A stretch of DNA of 64,000 nucleotides from Amycolatopsis lexingtonensis (GCF_014873755.1 NZ_JADBEG010000001.1:8034501-8098500); one strand, 5' to 3'. Numbered from the stretch's first letter, positions 27,383 through 36,394 are shown. Numbers and translations are program-made. Notes: generated by a model not told the origin, from the sequence alone.

Positions 27383-28002
27383 GCCCCGAGGTGTTCGACC
27401 AGCTTCGCGAGCTGATCGGCGTACTGCCGCACGAATTCCGGGGACGCCGGGTCCGTCCCGGTCAGTCCCTCGGCCACGTGCGGCAGCGTCACCGGGGCCA
27501 TCGCGGCCGACATCAGCAGCACCGTGAGGCAGGCCGGGTCGATCCACTCCGGCAGGCGGCCCGCTTCCTTCAGCTCCGCGATCCGCGCCACCGTCGGAGT
27601 CAGGCGCTGGGTCCGGGGGCCGTGGTCGGGGTCGGACTCGGCGCCTTCGTATTCCAGCCCGGACCACGCCACCAGCCGCATGCCGTCGCGGCCCGTCGTG
27701 GCCTCGAGCGCGAGCCGCCGGACCTGTTCCGACAGTGGCATGTCCGGCGAGACCAGCTCGCCCTGCCGCTGCGTCCACTGCTCCGACAGCGCCCGGTAGA
27801 GGCCTTCCTTGCCGTCGAAGTAGTACGAGATCAGCTGCTGGTTCACCCCGGCCCGCGCCGCGATCGCCGCGATCCGCGCGCCCGCGTAGCCCTTCGCCGC
27901 GAATTCCGCACCCGCCGCCTCGAGGATCAGGCGCCGGGTGCGTTCCGGATCCCGTTGCCGCTCTTGGGGCTTCGGCGATCGGCGGGGCTTCGAGGCGGTC
28001 AC
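27379..28002 (-). CDS. TetR/AcrR-family transcriptional regulator
   Basis: 207 residues. A basic N-terminal tail leads into the TetR HTH (RRLILEAAGAEFAAKGYAGARIAAIAARAGVNQQLISYYFDGKEGLYRAL, with tyrosines in place of the usual YxHF). A helical ligand-binding domain follows. It is 7 bp downstream of the MFS transporter on the same strand, so it is cotranscribed with the pump and probably represses it through the palindrome in the MFS promoter. Confidence 0.92.
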   Translation of the reverse strand: MTASKPRRSPKPQERQRDPERTRRLILEAAGAEFAAKGYAGARIAAIAARAGVNQQLISYYFDGKEGLYRALSEQWTQRQGELVSPDMPLSEQVRRLALEATTGRDGMRLVAWSGLEYEGAESDPDHGPRTQRLTPTVARIAELKEAGRLPEWIDPACLTVLLMSAAMAPVTLPHVAEGLTGTDPASPEFVRQYADQLAKLVEHLGA

Positions 28003-28009
28003 GCCCCGA

Positions 28010-29398
28010 CTATACGTCAGCCGGCTGCTTGACTCTGTTCACCAGAAGGATGAGGGAGAGCACCAGCACAGCCGCGCTGACCACGAGCGCGCCCGCCGTC
28101 GCCGGGCCCGACCCGCCGTCGAGCCGGGCGAAGAACACCGTGCCGGACAAGGCGATCCCGGTCGCCGTGCCGAGCTGGACGGTCGTGTTGACGACGCCGG
28201 ACGCCGCACCCGCGCGCTCGGGCGGGACTTCCGCCATCGCCGCGGCGAACAGCGCGTTCAGCACCGCGCCCATCCCCAGCCCGACCGCGATCACCGGGGC
28301 CAGCAGTTCCCAGCCGCGCAACGCGGGATCGCCGACCAGGAAAGCGATCGCCACCAGCCCGGCGAGCAGGACGCCGACGGCGCCCGCGGTGAACGCCCGG
28401 CCGAAGCGGGGCGCGAGGCGCATGGCGAGGACGTTGCCCGCGACGATGCCGAGCGTCGACGGCGCGAACGTCAACGCCGCTTCCCACGGCGTGAACCCGA
28501 GTCCCAGCTGCAGGTGCAGGGTCAGGACGAAGAACACGCCGGTCGCCGTGGTGACGCAGAACAGCACCGCCTGCCCGCCGGCGAGGTGCCGCAGCAGGTC
28601 CGGCGGGACCAGGGGTTCGCCGCCGCGGCGGAACTGGAACCGCTGGTGCAGCGCGAAAACCCCGAAGAGCGGGACGGCCGCCACCAGCAGTGCGACCGTC
28701 CACATCGGCCAGCCCAGCTCGCGGCCCTGCACCAGGGGGTAGAAGACGGCGGCCGACGCGGCGGTCAGCAGCGCGAGCCCCACCGGGTCCATGCGGTGCC
28801 GGAGGAATCCCGGCCGGTCGGCCATGGTGGCCAGCGCGCCGAGCAGCGCGAGCACGCCGATGGGGACGTTCACCAGGAAGATCGCCCGCCAGCCGGTGCC
28901 GAACAGGTCCGCCTCGGTCAGCGCGCCACCCAGCAGCGGCCCGGCGAGCCCGCCGACCGGGAACGCGGCCGCGTACCAGCTCATCGCCTTCGGCCGCTCG
29001 CGCTCGTCGAATTCCGCGTGGATGAACGACAACACCTGCGGCACCATCAGGCCGGAGCCGACGCCCTGCACAACGCGCGCGGCGATCAGCACACCGACGT
29101 GCCCGGCGAGGCCGGCGGCCAGCGACGCGCCGGTGAACACGAGCATGCCCGCCACGAACAGCTTCTTCGTCCCGTGCCGGTCGCCGAGGCGGCCGCCGGT
29201 GATCAGCGTGAGCGCGAAGCCCAGCGCGTAACCGGCCGAAACCCACTGCAGGGCGGACTCGCCGGTGCCGAGCTCGCGCCGGATCGTCGGCAGGGCCACC
29301 GCCACGATCTGGTTGTCGATCATGTCCACCAGAACGGCGAGCACGGCGACCGCCAGCGCCCACCACCTGAGTGCGTGCTTTTCCACTTCGTCCCCCAT
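28010..29398 (-). CDS. MFS drug-efflux transporter (DHA2-like)
   Basis: 462 residues with about 14 transmembrane helices. MFS motif A is GGRLGDRHGTKKLF between helices 2 and 3; helix 1 carries the DHA2-type LVDMIDNQIVAVALPTIRREL; motif C-like glycine-rich AFPVGGLAGPLLGGAL is in helix 5. Such proteins export drugs or endogenous metabolites by proton antiport. The ATG at 29398 (MGDEVEKHAL) is preferred over an in-frame GTG five codons upstream. It forms an operon with the TetR gene behind it. Confidence 0.9.
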   Translation of the reverse strand: MGDEVEKHALRWWALAVAVLAVLVDMIDNQIVAVALPTIRRELGTGESALQWVSAGYALGFALTLITGGRLGDRHGTKKLFVAGMLVFTGASLAAGLAGHVGVLIAARVVQGVGSGLMVPQVLSFIHAEFDERERPKAMSWYAAAFPVGGLAGPLLGGALTEADLFGTGWRAIFLVNVPIGVLALLGALATMADRPGFLRHRMDPVGLALLTAASAAVFYPLVQGRELGWPMWTVALLVAAVPLFGVFALHQRFQFRRGGEPLVPPDLLRHLAGGQAVLFCVTTATGVFFVLTLHLQLGLGFTPWEAALTFAPSTLGIVAGNVLAMRLAPRFGRAFTAGAVGVLLAGLVAIAFLVGDPALRGWELLAPVIAVGLGMGAVLNALFAAAMAEVPPERAGAASGVVNTTVQLGTATGIALSGTVFFARLDGGSGPATAGALVVSAAVLVLSLILLVNRVKQPADV

Positions 29399-29415
29399 TC
29401 GTCTCGGTCGCACCC

Positions 29416-29444
29416 ATAGTCATTCAGACAGTCGACTGTGTCAA
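29416..29444 (-). promoter_or_regulatory. Promoter of the MFS-TetR operon with a palindromic operator
   Basis: On the minus strand TTGACA (29444-29439) and GACTAT (29421-29416) are 17 bp apart, placing transcription start roughly 10 bp before the MFS ATG. The 12-bp perfect palindrome ACAGTCGACTGT (29428-29439) occupies the spacer and touches the -35 hexamer, the usual position of a TetR operator. Inferred to be bound by the TetR protein of the same operon. Confidence 0.55.
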
Positions 29445-29527
29445 CCATCTGTTTGATTAGCTGCGTCGGCTCGGACAGCGTGACCGAAGTGACGGCTTCG
29501 GGACGGCGGTGCGCGGCACCGGCGTCT

Positions 29528-29747
29528 TGAATGACTCATTCAGGTCTTGGGAGGTCAGGGCTCCGGCAAAGTCGCGCGGCTCGGCCACTTCGCCGCCGGT
29601 GACCGGCCCGCCTGACGTCTTGAATGAGTCATTCAGGTCTTCGGAGGTCCTGAATGACTCATTCAAGACGTTGGCGGAGCGCTGCGGATCCGCACCGGCT
29701 CGACTTTGCCGGGACGCTGTCTTCGGAGGTCTTGAATGAGTCATTCA
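29528..29747. repeat. Cluster of four TGAATGASTCATTCA palindromes in a divergent intergenic region
   Basis: The stretch between the MFS promoter and the next start codon at 29867 contains four perfect 15-bp palindromes: 29528-29542, 29621-29635, 29651-29665 (30 bp after the previous one) and 29733-29747. Between them are two copies of a GACTTTGCCGG-like segment (on opposite strands) and GGAGGTC flanks, so larger pieces have been duplicated and inverted. Unlike the other copies, this cluster lies between divergent genes. No other gene is seen in the 467-bp gap. Confidence 0.8.
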
Positions 29748-29866
29748 AGACGCCCGGGTCGCTGCGTAGGGTGGCCACTGCCGGGCCGCCGGAACACCGT
29801 TCCCCTCACGACCGGCCGCACCCGTGGTGAAGCGGCTGATCGGGCGGGTGCGTGCCATGATCGGGC

Positions 29867-30721
29867 ATGGCCACCCTTCGCGACGCCCGCGAGCCGGAGC
29901 TCAACAGCGGGATCCTGCCCGGGAACGTGCGTGCCGACGACTGGATCATGCTCATCCTCGCCGCCGGGTCGGTCGGGTTGCTGGGGTTCATGGTGCTCAG
30001 CCCGCCGGCGCGGGACGTCGGGCTGGTGATCTTCTACGTCGACTGCGCGATCTGCGGGGTGTTCTTCCTCGAGTTCCTGTGGCGGTGGCGGAAACGCCGG
30101 TGGGCCAAGAAGTTCCTGGTGCGCAACTGGTACGAGCTGTTCGCGATGATCCCGGTCGCGCACCCCGCGATGGTCGCGCACAAGTTCGTCAGCGTCGTGC
30201 TGCTGCTGGTCCGGATCGGGCGGGCCGCGGACCGGGCCGTCGGGGAGCAGTTCACCTACCGGCTCGTCGACAAGCTGTCCGAGCCGATCGTGAAGGCCAT
30301 CAAGCAGCCGGTGACCATCGCCGTGCTCGACGAGGTCGTCAAGGTGCTGGAAACCGGGAACTACCCGGAAAACCTCGCCAAGTCGCTCGACGCCAACAAG
30401 GACGAACTGCGCACGATCATCGCCGAGAAGATCGCCGAGGACCCGCAGCTCGGGAAGCTGAAGCGGCTCCCGTTCCACGACGAGATCGTGCGGACCGTCG
30501 TGGACACGTCGTTCCGCGTGCTGCTCGAGGTCCTCGTCGACCCGCGGATCGACGACTTCTTCTCCGCCGTCGTGCGCGACAACCGCGAGCAGATCCGGCT
30601 GGCCGTGCAGCTCGGCCTGCACGACACCGACGACGAGGACAAGGAAAAGTCCCTGCCCGTGCGCACCCAGCACGCGGCCGCGCTCGAGTACGACCGCCTG
30701 CACCCGAAGTCACGGCCGTAG
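29867..30721 (+). CDS. Voltage-sensor-like membrane protein without a pore domain
   Basis: 284 residues. Four hydrophobic segments at residues ~24-45, 50-75, 85-105 and 105-125 correspond to S1-S4 of the ion_trans family: WIMLILAAGSVGLLGFMVL, VIFYVDCAICGVFFLEFLWRW, YELFAMIPVA, and the S4-like VSVVLLLVRIGRAADR with few arginines. There is no S5-P-S6 pore after S4. Instead a ~160-residue cytosolic, largely helical domain follows (VKAIKQPVTIAVLDEVVKVLE, LAKSLDANKDELRTIIAEKI). It is often annotated as an ion transporter, but a sensor/scaffold role is as likely. Its end overlaps the convergent MerR-type gene by 12 bp. Confidence 0.75.
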   Translation: MATLRDAREPELNSGILPGNVRADDWIMLILAAGSVGLLGFMVLSPPARDVGLVIFYVDCAICGVFFLEFLWRWRKRRWAKKFLVRNWYELFAMIPVAHPAMVAHKFVSVVLLLVRIGRAADRAVGEQFTYRLVDKLSEPIVKAIKQPVTIAVLDEVVKVLETGNYPENLAKSLDANKDELRTIIAEKIAEDPQLGKLKRLPFHDEIVRTVVDTSFRVLLEVLVDPRIDDFFSAVVRDNREQIRLAVQLGLHDTDDEDKEKSLPVRTQHAAALEYDRLHPKSRP

Positions 30722-31411
30722 CTTCACGTACTCCCCGAGCCGGGCGGCGGCGTCGAGCATGGCCAGGCCCCGCCGCGTGAGCCGTTCCCGCCAGCCCGCC
30801 AGCGCGCGGGCCAGCGATTCGGTGCCGCCCGCGGTGCGGACCTGCTCGACGACCGTCGCGATGTGCGCCAGCGGGTAGCCGCCACGGCGCAGGAGGTGGG
30901 CCAGCTCGGCGTCGCGGACGTCGGTGGCCCGGAAGACCCGGTACCCGGTCGCCCGGTTCCGCTCCGGGACGAGGATCCCGGCGCGCTCCCACGCCCGCAC
31001 GGTTGCCGCGGTGACGTCGAGCCGGTGCGCCAGCTCGCCGATCGACCACTCGTCCCCGGCGGGTGTCGGGGCGGGCTCGCTCGTCAGGTCGCCGATCGCC
31101 GTGCGTACCGCGTTGAGGGTTTCGCGGTCGCGGGCCAGTTGCGCGTGGCCGCGGTCGACGAGGGTCAGCGCGCGGTCGAGGTCGTCGTCGTTGACGGCGG
31201 TCATGATCCCGCCGGCCGTCGCGTGCCCGTACGCCGCGACCAGAGCGAGGAACGCACGCAAGGCTGTCGCGTGCAGCTCGGTGTAGACCCGGTAGCCGCT
31301 TTCCGTGCGTGACGCGGGCGGCAGGAAGCCGTCGCGCTCGTAGTTGCGGACCGCCTGGGTGGACAGGCCGTGCTCACGGGCCAGGTCGGCAGGTCTCAAT
31401 CGGCTGTTCAA
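30710..31411 (-). CDS. Tandem-MerR transcriptional regulator (TioE-like)
   Basis: 233 residues with two complete MerR DNA-binding domains: residues ~5-75 (LRPADLAREHGLSTQAVRNYERDGFLPP, SGYRVYTELHATALRAF) and ~122-195 (WSIGELAHRLDVTAATVRAWERAGILVP, TGYRVFRATDVRDAELA). A linker helix joins them. This duplicated layout is known from the TioE group in a thiocoraline cluster. It is divergent from the erythromycin-esterase gene with only 17 bp between the annotated starts, so the operator must overlap coding sequence. The start (TTG at 31411) is uncertain; a TTG at 31399 is also in frame. Confidence 0.85.
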   Translation of the reverse strand: MNSRLRPADLAREHGLSTQAVRNYERDGFLPPASRTESGYRVYTELHATALRAFLALVAAYGHATAGGIMTAVNDDDLDRALTLVDRGHAQLARDRETLNAVRTAIGDLTSEPAPTPAGDEWSIGELAHRLDVTAATVRAWERAGILVPERNRATGYRVFRATDVRDAELAHLLRRGGYPLAHIATVVEQVRTAGGTESLARALAGWRERLTRRGLAMLDAAARLGEYVKLRP

Positions 31412-31428
31412 GGATACGATTCAACCAC

Positions 31429-32397
31429 ATGGACGTCACGGACTTCACGGCCGAACTGCTCGCGTTCGGCGAGCCGACCCACTTCGAACCGGCCTTCGCG
31501 CGGATCCGCAACGAGCTCTTCGCGCGGCTGACCGCGTGCGGCTTCCGCTCGATCGCGCTGGAGACCGACCGCGTCGCCGCGCTCGACGGCGGGTTCTCGC
31601 ACGGCTTCGGCGAGGTGGCCGCCAACCGGCAGCTGCTCGACTGGCTTCGCGAGTACAACGAGACCGCCGAAGAGCCGCTTGCCTTCCACGGCTTCGACGC
31701 CCCGACCGAGACGTTCAGCGCGCCCAGCCCGCGCGGCTACCTCGAGCACGTCCGCGACTACCTGGGACTCGACGTCGACATCGCGGCCCTGGCCGGCGAC
31801 GACGAGCGGTGGAGCCGCGCCGAAGCGATCCTCGACCCGGCCGCTTCACCGGGTGCGTCACCCGAGGCCCGCGAGCTGCGCGTCATCGCGGACGACCTCC
31901 TCACGGCCCTCGACGCCCGCACCGAGACCGCCGGCTGGGAGCGCGCGCGGATCCACGCCACCGCCGGGCTCGACCTGCTGCGCTACCACGCGGCGTCGGC
32001 CCTGCCCGGCGACCGGGACACGAGGATCGCGCGGCTCGCGGGCGCCCGCGCGGTGATCATGGCCCGGAACCTCCTGGACATCCACGCTTCGGCGCCCGGC
32101 CGGACCCTGGTGTTCGCGCACAACGGCCACCTGGGATCCGGCGCCGGCGCGATCGTCGCGTCGCGGCTCGGCGACCGGTACGCCTTCATCGCCGGCAGCC
32201 TCGGCCACAGCGAGGCCCTCGGCCTCGGCGAGCCGGCCGCGGAGACCTATGAAGGCCGGCTGCAACGCGGAACGAAGACTTGGCGGCTGACCGCCGAGAT
32301 CCCGGCCGGGCGCACCCGGGACGACGCCGACCGGCGGTACGCACCGCTGACCAGGGAGCTGCTCGAGCGGGCCGACGCGGTGCTGCACGTCGCCTGA
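31429..32397 (+). CDS. Erythromycin esterase-family hydrolase
   Basis: 322 residues of the Ere/EreA-like family, which can open macrolide lactone rings; many homologues have other or unknown substrates. Visible signatures: FEPAFARIRNELFARL and SIALETDRVAALDG at the N-terminus (catalytic Glu in ALETD), FHGFDAPTE, and the C-terminal LVFAHNGHLGSG containing the catalytic-site histidines. The start ATG at 31429 is only 8 nt after a TACGAT -10-like hexamer, so the mRNA could be leaderless. Regulation by the divergent tandem-MerR protein is likely. Confidence 0.85.
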   Translation: MDVTDFTAELLAFGEPTHFEPAFARIRNELFARLTACGFRSIALETDRVAALDGGFSHGFGEVAANRQLLDWLREYNETAEEPLAFHGFDAPTETFSAPSPRGYLEHVRDYLGLDVDIAALAGDDERWSRAEAILDPAASPGASPEARELRVIADDLLTALDARTETAGWERARIHATAGLDLLRYHAASALPGDRDTRIARLAGARAVIMARNLLDIHASAPGRTLVFAHNGHLGSGAGAIVASRLGDRYAFIAGSLGHSEALGLGEPAAETYEGRLQRGTKTWRLTAEIPAGRTRDDADRRYAPLTRELLERADAVLHVA

Positions 32398-32402
32398 ACG
32401 CA

Positions 32403-32442
32403 CGGCGGCCCCCGCACCCGGGCCGGGGTGCGGGGGCCGCCG
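32403..32442. terminator. Bidirectional terminator between convergent genes
   Basis: Perfect 17-bp GC-only-rich arms (32403-32419 and 32426-32442) around a 6-base loop, starting 5 bp after the esterase stop and ending 11 bp before the stop of the convergent beta-helix gene. Confidence 0.85.
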
Positions 32443-32453
32443 ATCACCCGTGC

Positions 32454-34778
32454 TTACGGGTAGCTGACCACGTTGACCGGCACCGTGCCCGAAGGCGTGA
32501 CGCCGCCGGCGTCGTTGATGACGTGCGTGATCGTGCCGCGGTAGTTGAGCGAAACCGTCAGCAGGCTGTGGAACTTCACGCCGCTGGTGTTCGGCACCTC
32601 GAACGCGTGGTAGCTGGACACCGCCGGGTTCGTGTCGAAGAAGCAGTAACTCCCGAGACCCCAGGCCTCGTGGGAAGTCACGTTCGCCCCGACCTTGTAC
32701 GCGGCGTACCCGGCGACGCCCGAAGGCGCGTTCCACGACGCCTGGTTCGGGACGTCGTAGGGCATTTCGTTCTGGAAGAAGATGGTCCGGCCGCCCTGGC
32801 CGTTCCAGATCACCTGGTATTTCTGGTAGTGCTCGACGAACAGGCCGGTGGCCAGCACGTTCGCGCCGTTCACCACGAGCCCGGTGTCGGCGGTGTTCGT
32901 GGTCCAGCCGTACGTGCCCGCGTTGCCGTGGTCGGCCCGCCACGCCCAGATGTGGTCGATGATCGTGTCGGCGCTGTTGACGATCAGGCTGTTCGTCGCC
33001 TTGCCGGCGATCGCGCCGCCGATCCGGAAGAAGACGTCCTGGATCGTCGTCGGGTTCGCCGCGTGGCTCGCGGACGACCCGGACTGCCCGACGGTCAGCA
33101 GGGCCTGCGAGTTCGTGGTGCCCGCGTCGAAGAGCAGGCCCTTGAGCCGCACGCCGTCCACATCGGACACCTGCATCGCGTTGACGCCGTTGTCCGGCAC
33201 CAGTGTCGGGTAGCCGATGCCGAGGATCGTCGTGTTCGCCTTGGTCACGTTGAGCGTCTGGTTGAGGTGGTAGACGCCCGGCGTGAAGAACAGGTTGCAG
33301 CCCGCGGCGAGCGCGTTGTTGATCGACGAGGCCGTGTCGCCGGACTTGACGACGTAGAACTGGCTCATCGGCGCCGACGTGCCCGGCGTGCTGCCGTTGG
33401 CCCAGCTCGGGCCGGAAGCGTTGGTGCGCAGGGAAGGAAGGAACACGCGGTACTTGCCAGTGCCGTCGATGTAGAGGTAGGGCACGTCGCGCGAGACCGG
33501 CGTCGTGGCCAGCGTGGTCTCCGGCGGGTTCGGGAACGTGTTCGCCGGCGCGCCGCTGGTGCCGGAGAAGACCATGTTCCAGACACCACCGTTCCAGCTG
33601 CCGAGCTGGGAGTCGCGGGTGTACCACTGCTGCTGCGACACCGATGCGGCCTGGCCGGCCACCTTCGTGTCGGCGATGTAGCCGCCGCTGGCGTAGCCGT
33701 AGCTCGCCGGGTACAGCTGCAGCCCGCCGCGGACGTCCATCCGGCGGAACGGCGCGGCCTGCGCGACCGCCCACCGCTCGTTGCCGCCGGAGGGGTTGAC
33801 CGCCATGTTCTCCGCCGAGCGCCAGAAGTTCTGCAGCGCGACGCCGTTGTCGGAGGCGTTGAAGGCGTCCACGGTGACGTCACCGTTGATCAGCACGTCC
33901 CCGGGGTTCTGGCCGAGGCCGGCCACCGAGGTGTAGAAGCCGACGTTGTCGTGCACGTCGTTGTACGTGCCCGGCTTGAACAGGTGGGCGACGCGCCGGT
34001 CGGCCATCTGCGCGGTCAGCGTGTCCTTCTGGTTGTTGAAGTCGGTGTCGAGCTGCGCCTGGATCGTCGCTGCGGACATGCCCGGGTCGAAGATCCGCAC
34101 GTTGGACCCGAAGTTGGGGGTGTCGGACTGCGTGGGGCAGCCGGCTTGGGTGCCGATCGTGTAGGTCGCGCTCGACACGGGCGAGTTCGCCGAGCCGGAC
34201 TTGAGCGCGATCGCGTTGACCGTGCGGGAGTTCGGCACGCTGATCGGTCCGCTGTAGAGCGTCGAGGACGCGGTCGGCGTCGAACCGTCCACTGTGTACC
34301 GGATGGTCGCGCCGGAGGTGGCGCTGGTGATCGTCACCGTCTGGGCGGCGGAGTACGTGCCACCGGGCGGGCTGAACGTCGGCGCCGCGACCGTCGTCGT
34401 GCCGCCGCCGACGGTGTAGGAGAAGTGCGGGGTGTCGTACTGCGGCCCGCTCTTCTCGTAGGTGAACCAGTAGTCCAGCGTGTTCCCGGTGCTCAGGCCG
34501 CCGACGGTGGTCCGCCAGGTGCCGGAGCCGTTGACCATCCGCACGTTCTGCTGGCCGAGGCCGGGCACGCCGGTGTAGTGGACGTCCACGTACAGCGCGG
34601 GGGTCGTCGGGGTGAAGTTGAGCTGCACCTGCGTCGAGCTGAGCTGGCTGACGCTCTGCGTGTAGTCGTCCGCGGCGAGGGCGGCGGGGGCGCTCAGCCC
34701 GGCCGCCACCAGCAGTGCGGATGCGACGAGCGCGAGCCTCGGGCCGCGTCGTCGTAGCTTGTCCAGGGTCCGGGTCAC
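32454..34778 (-). CDS. Secreted CBM56-like / beta-helix carbohydrate-active protein
   Basis: 774 residues. The signal peptide is residues ~1-32 (ALVASALLVAAGLSAPAALA). Residues ~33-125 resemble CBM56 beta-1,3-glucan-binding modules (VDVHYTGVPGLGQQNVRM, DYWFTYEKSGPQYDTPHF). Residues ~130-200 are a chitobiase C-terminal-like immunoglobulin fold (PTFSPPGGTYSAAQTVTIT, IRYTVDGSTPT). The remaining ~560 residues form a right-handed beta-helix of the pectate-lyase-like superfamily, with repeated turns (GVRLKGLLFDAGTTNSQALL, NPTTIQDVFFRIGG, DTIIDHIWAWRADHG). An exo-beta-1,3-glucanase of GH55-like type is plausible but not proven. Start GTG with GGAGGTG upstream; the open frame continues to 35240 but that part is not coding-like. 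Confidence 0.8.
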   Translation of the reverse strand: MTRTLDKLRRRGPRLALVASALLVAAGLSAPAALAADDYTQSVSQLSSTQVQLNFTPTTPALYVDVHYTGVPGLGQQNVRMVNGSGTWRTTVGGLSTGNTLDYWFTYEKSGPQYDTPHFSYTVGGGTTTVAAPTFSPPGGTYSAAQTVTITSATSGATIRYTVDGSTPTASSTLYSGPISVPNSRTVNAIALKSGSANSPVSSATYTIGTQAGCPTQSDTPNFGSNVRIFDPGMSAATIQAQLDTDFNNQKDTLTAQMADRRVAHLFKPGTYNDVHDNVGFYTSVAGLGQNPGDVLINGDVTVDAFNASDNGVALQNFWRSAENMAVNPSGGNERWAVAQAAPFRRMDVRGGLQLYPASYGYASGGYIADTKVAGQAASVSQQQWYTRDSQLGSWNGGVWNMVFSGTSGAPANTFPNPPETTLATTPVSRDVPYLYIDGTGKYRVFLPSLRTNASGPSWANGSTPGTSAPMSQFYVVKSGDTASSINNALAAGCNLFFTPGVYHLNQTLNVTKANTTILGIGYPTLVPDNGVNAMQVSDVDGVRLKGLLFDAGTTNSQALLTVGQSGSSASHAANPTTIQDVFFRIGGAIAGKATNSLIVNSADTIIDHIWAWRADHGNAGTYGWTTNTADTGLVVNGANVLATGLFVEHYQKYQVIWNGQGGRTIFFQNEMPYDVPNQASWNAPSGVAGYAAYKVGANVTSHEAWGLGSYCFFDTNPAVSSYHAFEVPNTSGVKFHSLLTVSLNYRGTITHVINDAGGVTPSGTVPVNVVSYP

Positions 34779-35043
34779 GCCGTGACACCTCCGCCGTTGG
34801 GGATCCACGAGCATTCGTTGTGAGTCACAACAAATTAGCTCCCGGTTACCGGTACTTCGATCACTTTTCGGTAACACTTGTCTGGACCAATACGCGAACG
34901 GGTGAAGCGGTTCGTGGCTCTTCGTCTGATTGGCGCCGCGGTGGGCGAATGACTGAACCGAGAAACATGCTTCTGCCGGGTGACCTCGAACGAGTGACAT
35001 GCGACGATCCCGTGCCACCTCGTCCCCTACCGAGGAGTAGGCC

Positions 35044-36273
35044 ATGTCGCCCCCACGGCTGTTCCGGTCCCTCGTCGTCCTCTCCCTCATCGCCGCCCCG
35101 CTGACCGTGGCCACCTCGACGGCCGAAGCCGCCCCGATGCAAAGCGGCGGCGTCGTCAGCTTCGGTTGTGCCACGTCGGGCAAGCTGCACTGCCTCGGCA
35201 AGTCGATCCGGTCCCCGAAGGGCTCCGGCCCGCTGCTCACCTCGACCCCGGTCGGCTACGGCCCGGCCGAGATCCAAGCCGCGTACAACCTCGGCGGGTT
35301 GCACGCGAACGGCAAGACAGTGGCCATTGTGGACGCTCAGGACGCGCCGACGGCGGAAGCCGACCTGGCCAAGTTCCGTTCCGCCCGGGGGCTTTCCCCG
35401 TGCACCACGGCCAACGGCTGCTTCAAGAAGGTCAACCAGAACGGCGCGGCGAGCCCGCTGCCCGCGCCCGACTACGGCTGGGCGATGGAGATCAGCCTCG
35501 ACCTCGACGCGGTGTCGGCGACCTGTCCGGACTGCAAGATCCTGCTCGTGGAGGCCAACTCCCCGGACACGGACCCGCTGATGACCGCGGTCGACACGGC
35601 CGCGGCGACCCCGGGCGTGGTGGCGATCTCCAACAGCTACGGCGGCACCGAGGACTCGACGATCCTCGCCGCGGACGCCCACCTGAACCACCCGGGCATC
35701 GCGGTCACGGCGTCCTCGGGCGACTCCGGCTACGGCGTCAGCTGGCCGGCCTCGTCGCCGTACGTCACCGCGGTGGGCGGCACGACGCTCAAGAAGTCCA
35801 CGACCGCCGCGCGCGGCTGGACCGAGACGACGTGGAAGGGCAGCGGCAGCGGGTGTTCCGCGCTGGAGGCGAAACCGGCGTGGCAGCACGACACCGGCTG
35901 CGCCAAGCGGACGGTCGCGGACGTCTCGGCGGTGGCGGACCCGGCCACCGGGCTCGGCGTCTACGACACGTACAACAGCTGCGGCAGCTCGTCGTTCTGC
36001 GACCTGCTGCTGTCGCTGGGCCTCGCCCAGGGCGCGGACGGCTGGATCCAGGTCGGCGGGACGAGCTTGTCGTCGCCGGTGATCGCGAGCGTGTACGCGC
36101 TGGCGGGCAACTCGGTGACGTCGGGGTCCTATCCGTACGCGCACACCGACGGGCTGTACGACGTGACGTCGGGCTCGAACGGCAGCTGCGGTGGGACGTA
36201 CCTCTGCACCGCGGGTGCGGGGTACGACGGGCCGACCGGGCTGGGCACGCCGCACGGGACGTCGGGGTTCTGA
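35044..36273 (+). CDS. Secreted S53-family (sedolisin) serine-carboxyl peptidase
   Basis: 409 residues. Signal peptide 1 to about 30. The catalytic Glu and Asp are in AMEISLDLDAVSA, the oxyanion Asp in SSGDSGYG and the catalytic Ser in VGGTSLSSPVIASV. Unlike classical sedolisins there is no long activation propeptide: after ~40 residues the catalytic domain begins at GYGPAEIQAAYNL, as in a common actinobacterial subgroup. Paired cysteines (TCPDC, TANGC, GCSAL, DTGC) suggest disulphides. The 265 bp upstream are shared with the divergent beta-helix gene, and both gene products are exported. Confidence 0.9.
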   Translation: MSPPRLFRSLVVLSLIAAPLTVATSTAEAAPMQSGGVVSFGCATSGKLHCLGKSIRSPKGSGPLLTSTPVGYGPAEIQAAYNLGGLHANGKTVAIVDAQDAPTAEADLAKFRSARGLSPCTTANGCFKKVNQNGAASPLPAPDYGWAMEISLDLDAVSATCPDCKILLVEANSPDTDPLMTAVDTAAATPGVVAISNSYGGTEDSTILAADAHLNHPGIAVTASSGDSGYGVSWPASSPYVTAVGGTTLKKSTTAARGWTETTWKGSGSGCSALEAKPAWQHDTGCAKRTVADVSAVADPATGLGVYDTYNSCGSSSFCDLLLSLGLAQGADGWIQVGGTSLSSPVIASVYALAGNSVTSGSYPYAHTDGLYDVTSGSNGSCGGTYLCTAGAGYDGPTGLGTPHGTSGF

Positions 36274-36278
36274 TCGGG

Positions 36279-36308
36279 GGTGGCCCCGGCGCGCTCGCCG
36301 GGGCCACC
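36279..36308 (+). terminator. Hairpin terminator after the S53 peptidase gene
   Basis: Perfect 13-bp arms (36279-36291, 36296-36308) with a CGCT loop, starting 5 bp after the stop codon. Confidence 0.8.
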
Positions 36309-36394
36309 GTCGCGCGGTGGCCGGTGCACTGTCCACATGCCACGGACGGGTGACCTTTGCTTGCGGGCTCCCGGTGCGGGGTAAGGATGTCTGC

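Noticed and set aside
29528..29747. Possible CRISPR-like array
   Set aside because: The repeats are only 15-bp palindromes with unequal spacing, the spacers are themselves repetitive, and no cas gene is present.
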